Below are positions 60,675 through 64,000 of a DNA stretch of 64,000 nucleotides, in pieces (positions within the stretch are counted from its first letter, which is position 1; every line of letters begins with the position of its first letter). The translations under genes and the position numbers were made by a program. This DNA is from Gaiellasilicea sp963794385. Lineage in GTDB: Bacteria; Actinomycetota; Thermoleophilia; Gaiellales; Gaiellaceae. Location: the NCBI GenBank assembly GCA_963794385.1, contig CAWCDT010000007.1, forward strand, positions 1 to 64,000. The letters run 5' to 3'. A model generated the notes under the pieces. The model searched no databases. It worked only from the letters and a program-made list of their open reading frames with translations, and was not told the DNA's origin.

Positions 60675-60710
60675 GACATCACTGTGATGTCTTGTCAAGT
60701 CACTCTGACA
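60675..60710. promoter_or_regulatory. Tandem inverted-repeat operators
   Basis: GACATCAC-T-GTGATGTC (60675-60691) is a perfect palindrome, and TGTCA with TGACA (60693-60697 and 60706-60710) forms a second. GACATC occurs in both. They sit 12 bases before the ribbon-helix-helix start and about 90 bases before the divergent ABC exporter start, so one protein could control both. Confidence 0.6.
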
Positions 60711-60799
60711 TCTCGACGTGGTCGCAGATGATGTCGCGGGGTCCTAAGCCCAATTCCCGAGCGGGATCGAGGGCCGGCGCTGGTAGCTTCGAGGCTCCT

Positions 60800-62557
60800 G
60801 TGGAGCACGTCGATCCCCCGGATCTCGGGCTGCGCCCGACCCTGCTTCGGCTCGTCCCCCTCTGGTGGGAGCAGCGACGCCTGGTCGGAATCGGGCTCGT
60901 CTTTGCACTGGCGTTCACGGCGCTCTCGATCACGATCCCGATCCTGATCTCGCGGGTGGTCGACGACGCGGTCGTCGGGGACGACGACCACTTGCTGCTG
61001 CCGTACCTCGGCGCGATCCTCGTGCTCGCGGTGCTGCGGTTCGCCGTCAACTTCTCGCGCCGGTTCGCAACCGCCCGCGTCGGGATCGCAGTCGAGGCGC
61101 GCCTCCGCGGAATGCTCTACCACGCCTATCTCACCTACCCGCGTGGGTTCTTCGACCGGCACGCGACCGGCGAGGTGATCTCGCGGGCGACGAACGACAT
61201 CTACCCGGTCCGCTACTTCATCGGCTGGGGCGTCGTCCAGGGCGTCCAGAGCGCGATGATGATCGTCGCCGCGGCGATCGTGCTCGTGAGCGTCAACGCG
61301 CGGCTGGCGTTCTTCTCGGCGCTCGCGATGCCGGCGATCGCGATCCTCACCTACTGGTTCGCGCACCGGCTCTTCCCGATCTCACGGCTCGTCCAGGCGA
61401 AGAAGGGCCATCTGACCGAGGCGACCGACGAGGCGGTCGTGGGGATCGAGATGGTGCAGGCGTTCGGCCGCGAGGAGGACGTCCGCACCCGCTTCCTCGG
61501 CCGAGCCGAGGCGGTAAGGCACGAGACGATGCGGCAAGCCAGCGTCGAGGCGCACTACCTCCCCGGCCTGCTCTTCCTGCCGACGCTCGGGATCGCGGCC
61601 GTGCTCCTCCTCGGCGGACGCGAGGTGATCGCGGGCGAGCTCACGATCGGCGAGTTCATGCTCTTCGTCACGCTGCTTCTGCAGCTTGTGTGGCCGCTCG
61701 AGGCGCTCGGCTGGATCATCAACCTCGGCCAGCGTGCAGTCGCCTCGGCGGGACGCAGCTTCGCCTGGCTCGAGGGGATCCGGCCGCTGCCCGAGCCCGC
61801 CGAGCCGCGCTGCCTGCCTCAAGGCCCGCTCCCCGTCGGCTTCGAGGACGTCCACTTCTCCTACGGCACGGGCTCCGAGGTGCTGCGCGGCGTCGACCTC
61901 ACGATCGAGCCGGGAGAGATCGTCGCCGTCTGCGGCCCGACCGGCTCGGGCAAGACGACGCTGCTCAACCTGCTGCCGCGCTTCTACGACCCGACCGCGG
62001 GCCGGGTACTCGTCGGCGGCGTCGACACGCGCGACGTGCGCGTGGCGGAGCTCCGCGCCGCCGTCGCGATCGTGACCCAGAAGCCCGTGCTCTTCTCCGT
62101 GCTGCTGCGCGAGAACCTCCTCTCGGCCCGGCCCGACGCCTCCTGGGAGGACGTGCTCGCCGCATGCGAGGCCGCCGGCGTCTCGACGTTCGTCGACGAC
62201 CTCCCCGACGGCTACGACACGCTGATCGGCGAGCGCGGCGTCAACCTCTCGGGCGGGCAGCGGCAGCGCGTTGCGCTCGCCCGTGCCCTCCTCGCCGGTT
62301 CCCGCGTGCTCGTCCTCGACGACCCGATGTCCGCGGTCGACACCGAGACCGAGCGCCTGCTGGTCGAGAACCTCCGCCCGGCCGTCGCCGGCCGCACCGT
62401 GCTCGTCGCGACCCAGCGCCTCTCCACGATCGGCGTCTCCGACCGCGCGGTGGTGCTCGAGGACGGCCGTGTCGCCGAGCAGGGCCGGCCGGCGGCGCTG
62501 CTCGCCGCCGGCGGCCTCTTCACAGCGCTCTTCGGAGACGAGTCCGTTGCCGCCTAG
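60800..62557 (+). CDS. ABC exporter half-transporter (TMD-NBD)
   Basis: 585 residues: six membrane helices (about 30-310) then an ATPase. Walker A GPTGSGKT, signature NLSGGQRQRVALARAL, Walker B VLVLDDPMSAVD: the catalytic Glu after Walker B is Asp-Pro, i.e. D-D-P, so this site is degenerate, as in one half of heterodimeric exporters. GTG at 60800 is chosen because upstream in-frame sequence runs through the operators. Overlaps the next gene as a heterodimer partner. Confidence 0.9.
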   Translation: MEHVDPPDLGLRPTLLRLVPLWWEQRRLVGIGLVFALAFTALSITIPILISRVVDDAVVGDDDHLLLPYLGAILVLAVLRFAVNFSRRFATARVGIAVEARLRGMLYHAYLTYPRGFFDRHATGEVISRATNDIYPVRYFIGWGVVQGVQSAMMIVAAAIVLVSVNARLAFFSALAMPAIAILTYWFAHRLFPISRLVQAKKGHLTEATDEAVVGIEMVQAFGREEDVRTRFLGRAEAVRHETMRQASVEAHYLPGLLFLPTLGIAAVLLLGGREVIAGELTIGEFMLFVTLLLQLVWPLEALGWIINLGQRAVASAGRSFAWLEGIRPLPEPAEPRCLPQGPLPVGFEDVHFSYGTGSEVLRGVDLTIEPGEIVAVCGPTGSGKTTLLNLLPRFYDPTAGRVLVGGVDTRDVRVAELRAAVAIVTQKPVLFSVLLRENLLSARPDASWEDVLAACEAAGVSTFVDDLPDGYDTLIGERGVNLSGGQRQRVALARALLAGSRVLVLDDPMSAVDTETERLLVENLRPAVAGRTVLVATQRLSTIGVSDRAVVLEDGRVAEQGRPAALLAAGGLFTALFGDESVAA

Positions 62558-64000
62558 GCACCGGCACACCGGCCTCTCGCGGCTGCTTCCCTACGCGCTC
62601 GAACGCAAGGGCCAGCTGGCGGGGATCGTGCTCGTCGCGTCGCTCTCGGCCGCAGCGCCCGTCGTCGGCTGGCATCTGGTCGAGGACGCGATCGACAACG
62701 GCATCCAGGCCGCGCGACGAGCGTCGGCTGACGATCGCCGTGATCGGCTACGTCTTGGTCAACGCCGCCGCGTGGGCCCTGGGGACGATCGCCTGGCGCG
62801 GGCTCGCGAGCATCGGCCAGCGGATCGTGCTCGAGCTGCGCCGCGACCTCTTCCAGCATCTGACCTCGCTCTCGCTCCGCTATTTCTCGCAGCAGAAGGC
62901 GGGCTGGATCATCTCGCGCCTGACGAGCGACGTCGACGCGCTCTCCGACGTCCTCAACCAGGGCGTGACCACGCTCGTCGTCAATTCACTCACGTTCGTG
63001 GCCGCGATCGCGGGGCTCTTCCTGCTCGACTGGCGGCTCGGCCTCGTCGCGCTGTGCGTGGTCCCGCCAGGGATCCTGCTCACGCGCTGGTTCCACCGCG
63101 TCTCCCACGTCGCCGCGTCCGAGGTGCGAACCCGGATCGCGATCGTGACGGCGCAGCTCGCCGAGTCCGTGGCCGGCATGGCCGTGATCCAGGCGTTCAA
63201 CCGCGAGCGGGCCTTCCAGGCCGAGTTCGACGGCCTGAACGAGGACAACCGGCTCGCCAATGTCCGCGTCCAGAAGATCTACTCCGTCTTCTTCCCAGCG
63301 ATCGAGCTGCTCGGGGCGATCGCGACCGTGTCCGTCCTCTTCGCGGGCGCCATGCTCATCGACGCCGGCTCGCTCGAGGTCGGGACTCTGATCGCGGCGG
63401 TCGGGCTGCTCGCGCTCGTCTTCCAGCCGCTCCAGGAGCTGTCGGAGCTCTATGGGCAGGTGCAGGCCGCCAGCGCCGCGATGGACAAGATCAGCTCCGT
63501 GCTCGACGCCGAGATCGACGTCGCCGACAAGCCCGGTGCGGAGCGAATCGGGCGGATCGACGGCCGCCTCGAGCTCGACCGGGTCACCTTCGCCTACGGC
63601 GCCGAGCCGGTGCTGCACGGGATCGAGCTCTCGGTGCCCGCCGGCGGCTGCATCGCGCTCGTCGGGGAGTCAGGCGGCGGCAAGTCGACGACCGCGAAGC
63701 TGATCGCGCGCTTCTACGACCCGGACGAGGGTGCCGTGCGCGTCGACGGCACCGACCTGCGCGACGTCGAGCTCGTCGGCTACCGGCGCCAGCTCGGCGT
63801 CGTCCTCCAGGATCCGTTCCTGTTCAGCGGCACGATCGCGGACAACATCCGCTTCGGGAAGCCGGACGCCTCCGACGAGGAAGTGCGCGCGACGGCCGCC
63901 GCCGTCGGCGTCGACCGCGTCGCCGCCCGGCTCGACCACGGTCTCGAGCACGTCGTGCGCGAGGGCGGCGCCGGCCTCTCCGCCGGCGAGCGGCAGCTGA
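62547..64000 (+). CDS. ABC exporter partner (TMD-NBD), partial and frameshifted
   Basis: TTG start at 62547 overlaps the first half-transporter by 11 bases. LSRLLPYALERKGQLAGIVLVASLSAAAPVVGWHL is helix 1; one extra base near 62716 breaks the frame before DERRLTIAVIGYVLVNAAAWALGTI. The ATPase has Walker A GESGGGKS, and the signature LSAGERQL marks the window edge at 64000, so the gene continues. With the first gene it forms a heterodimeric multidrug/lipid-type exporter. Confidence 0.88.
   Translation, partial: MPPRHRHTGLSRLLPYALERKGQLAGIVLVASLSAAAPVVGWHLVEDAIDNGIQAARRASADDRRDRLRLGQRRRVGPGDDRLARAREHRPADRARAAPRPLPASDLALAPLFLAAEGGLDHLAPDERRRRALRRPQPGRDHARRQFTHVRGRDRGALPARLAARPRRAVRGPARDPAHALVPPRLPRRRVRGANPDRDRDGAARRVRGRHGRDPGVQPRAGLPGRVRRPERGQPARQCPRPEDLLRLLPSDRAARGDRDRVRPLRGRHAHRRRLARGRDSDRGGRAARARLPAAPGAVGALWAGAGRQRRDGQDQLRARRRDRRRRQARCGANRADRRPPRARPGHLRLRRRAGAARDRALGARRRLHRARRGVRRRQVDDREADRALLRPGRGCRARRRHRPARRRARRLPAPARRRPPGSVPVQRHDRGQHPLREAGRLRRGSARDGRRRRRRPRRRPARPRSRARRARGRRRPLRRRAAA

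Overview
The window is very GC-rich and densely packed, with GTG/TTG starts, many 4-base NTGA stop/start overlaps and high-GC codon use throughout. Together with the gene families present (DUF3618, actinobacterial holin-like protein, ThrE, DUF4234, DUF4389, DUF4097 with a ribbon-helix-helix partner) this points to an actinomycetote. A member of class Thermoleophilia is my best guess; no rRNA is present to confirm it.

Layout. 1-8.8 kb: a GNAT acetyltransferase, a Tat-exported cyclase-fold hydrolase and a zinc alcohol dehydrogenase, then a + strand run of a glycosyltransferase-PHP fusion, a uracil-DNA glycosylase, a presenilin-like membrane protein and a DUF429 protein. Two copies of a complex two-hairpin element sit directly before the first two genes of that run, and a 165-bp palindrome separates the last two. 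8.8-15.6 kb: an rRNA methyltransferase, an ABC-2 exporter, YjbQ, an HEXXH peptidase, ferritin, rhomboid protease, a minimal zincin, two coiled-coil proteins and tRNA-Ala(TGC). 15.6-19 kb: two secreted-protein genes that are both frameshifted, plus small membrane proteins.

19-30.6 kb: a class III nucleotidyl cyclase faces a long minus-strand operon (dipeptidase PepD, coiled-coil anchored protein, Dcu transporter, APC permease, small membrane protein, DHA2 exporter, class II glutamine amidotransferase) that looks built for dipeptide, amino acid and dicarboxylate handling; then a phospholipase-D-like protein, ThrE and a Thr/Pro-rich lipoprotein. 30.6-38.3 kb: another DHA2 exporter, a P2-type ATPase, a second phospholipase-D-like protein, and a DUF59-amidohydrolase pair. 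38.3-48.8 kb: a stress-type region (Usp-like protein, YciF-like ferritin, SRPBCC, DUF3618, holin-like protein, STAS factor) beside a three-gene signalling operon (MerR fused to a pseudo-receiver, KaiC-like double ATPase, PAS/GAF-LuxR regulator) and a manganese catalase, bracketed by two copies of a ~245-bp repeat. 49-64 kb: an AMP-forming acyl-CoA ligase, a VapBC-like pair, DUF4389 protein, methyltransferase, ABC-F protein, a secreted alpha/beta hydrolase, an RHH-DUF4097-MFS operon, and a divergent heterodimeric ABC exporter that runs off the end.

Caveat: at least nine otherwise intact genes carry one clean single-base frameshift each (the acyl-CoA ligase possibly two). That density suggests sequencing error rather than biology, so frameshifted genes are given over their full extent with the break position stated.
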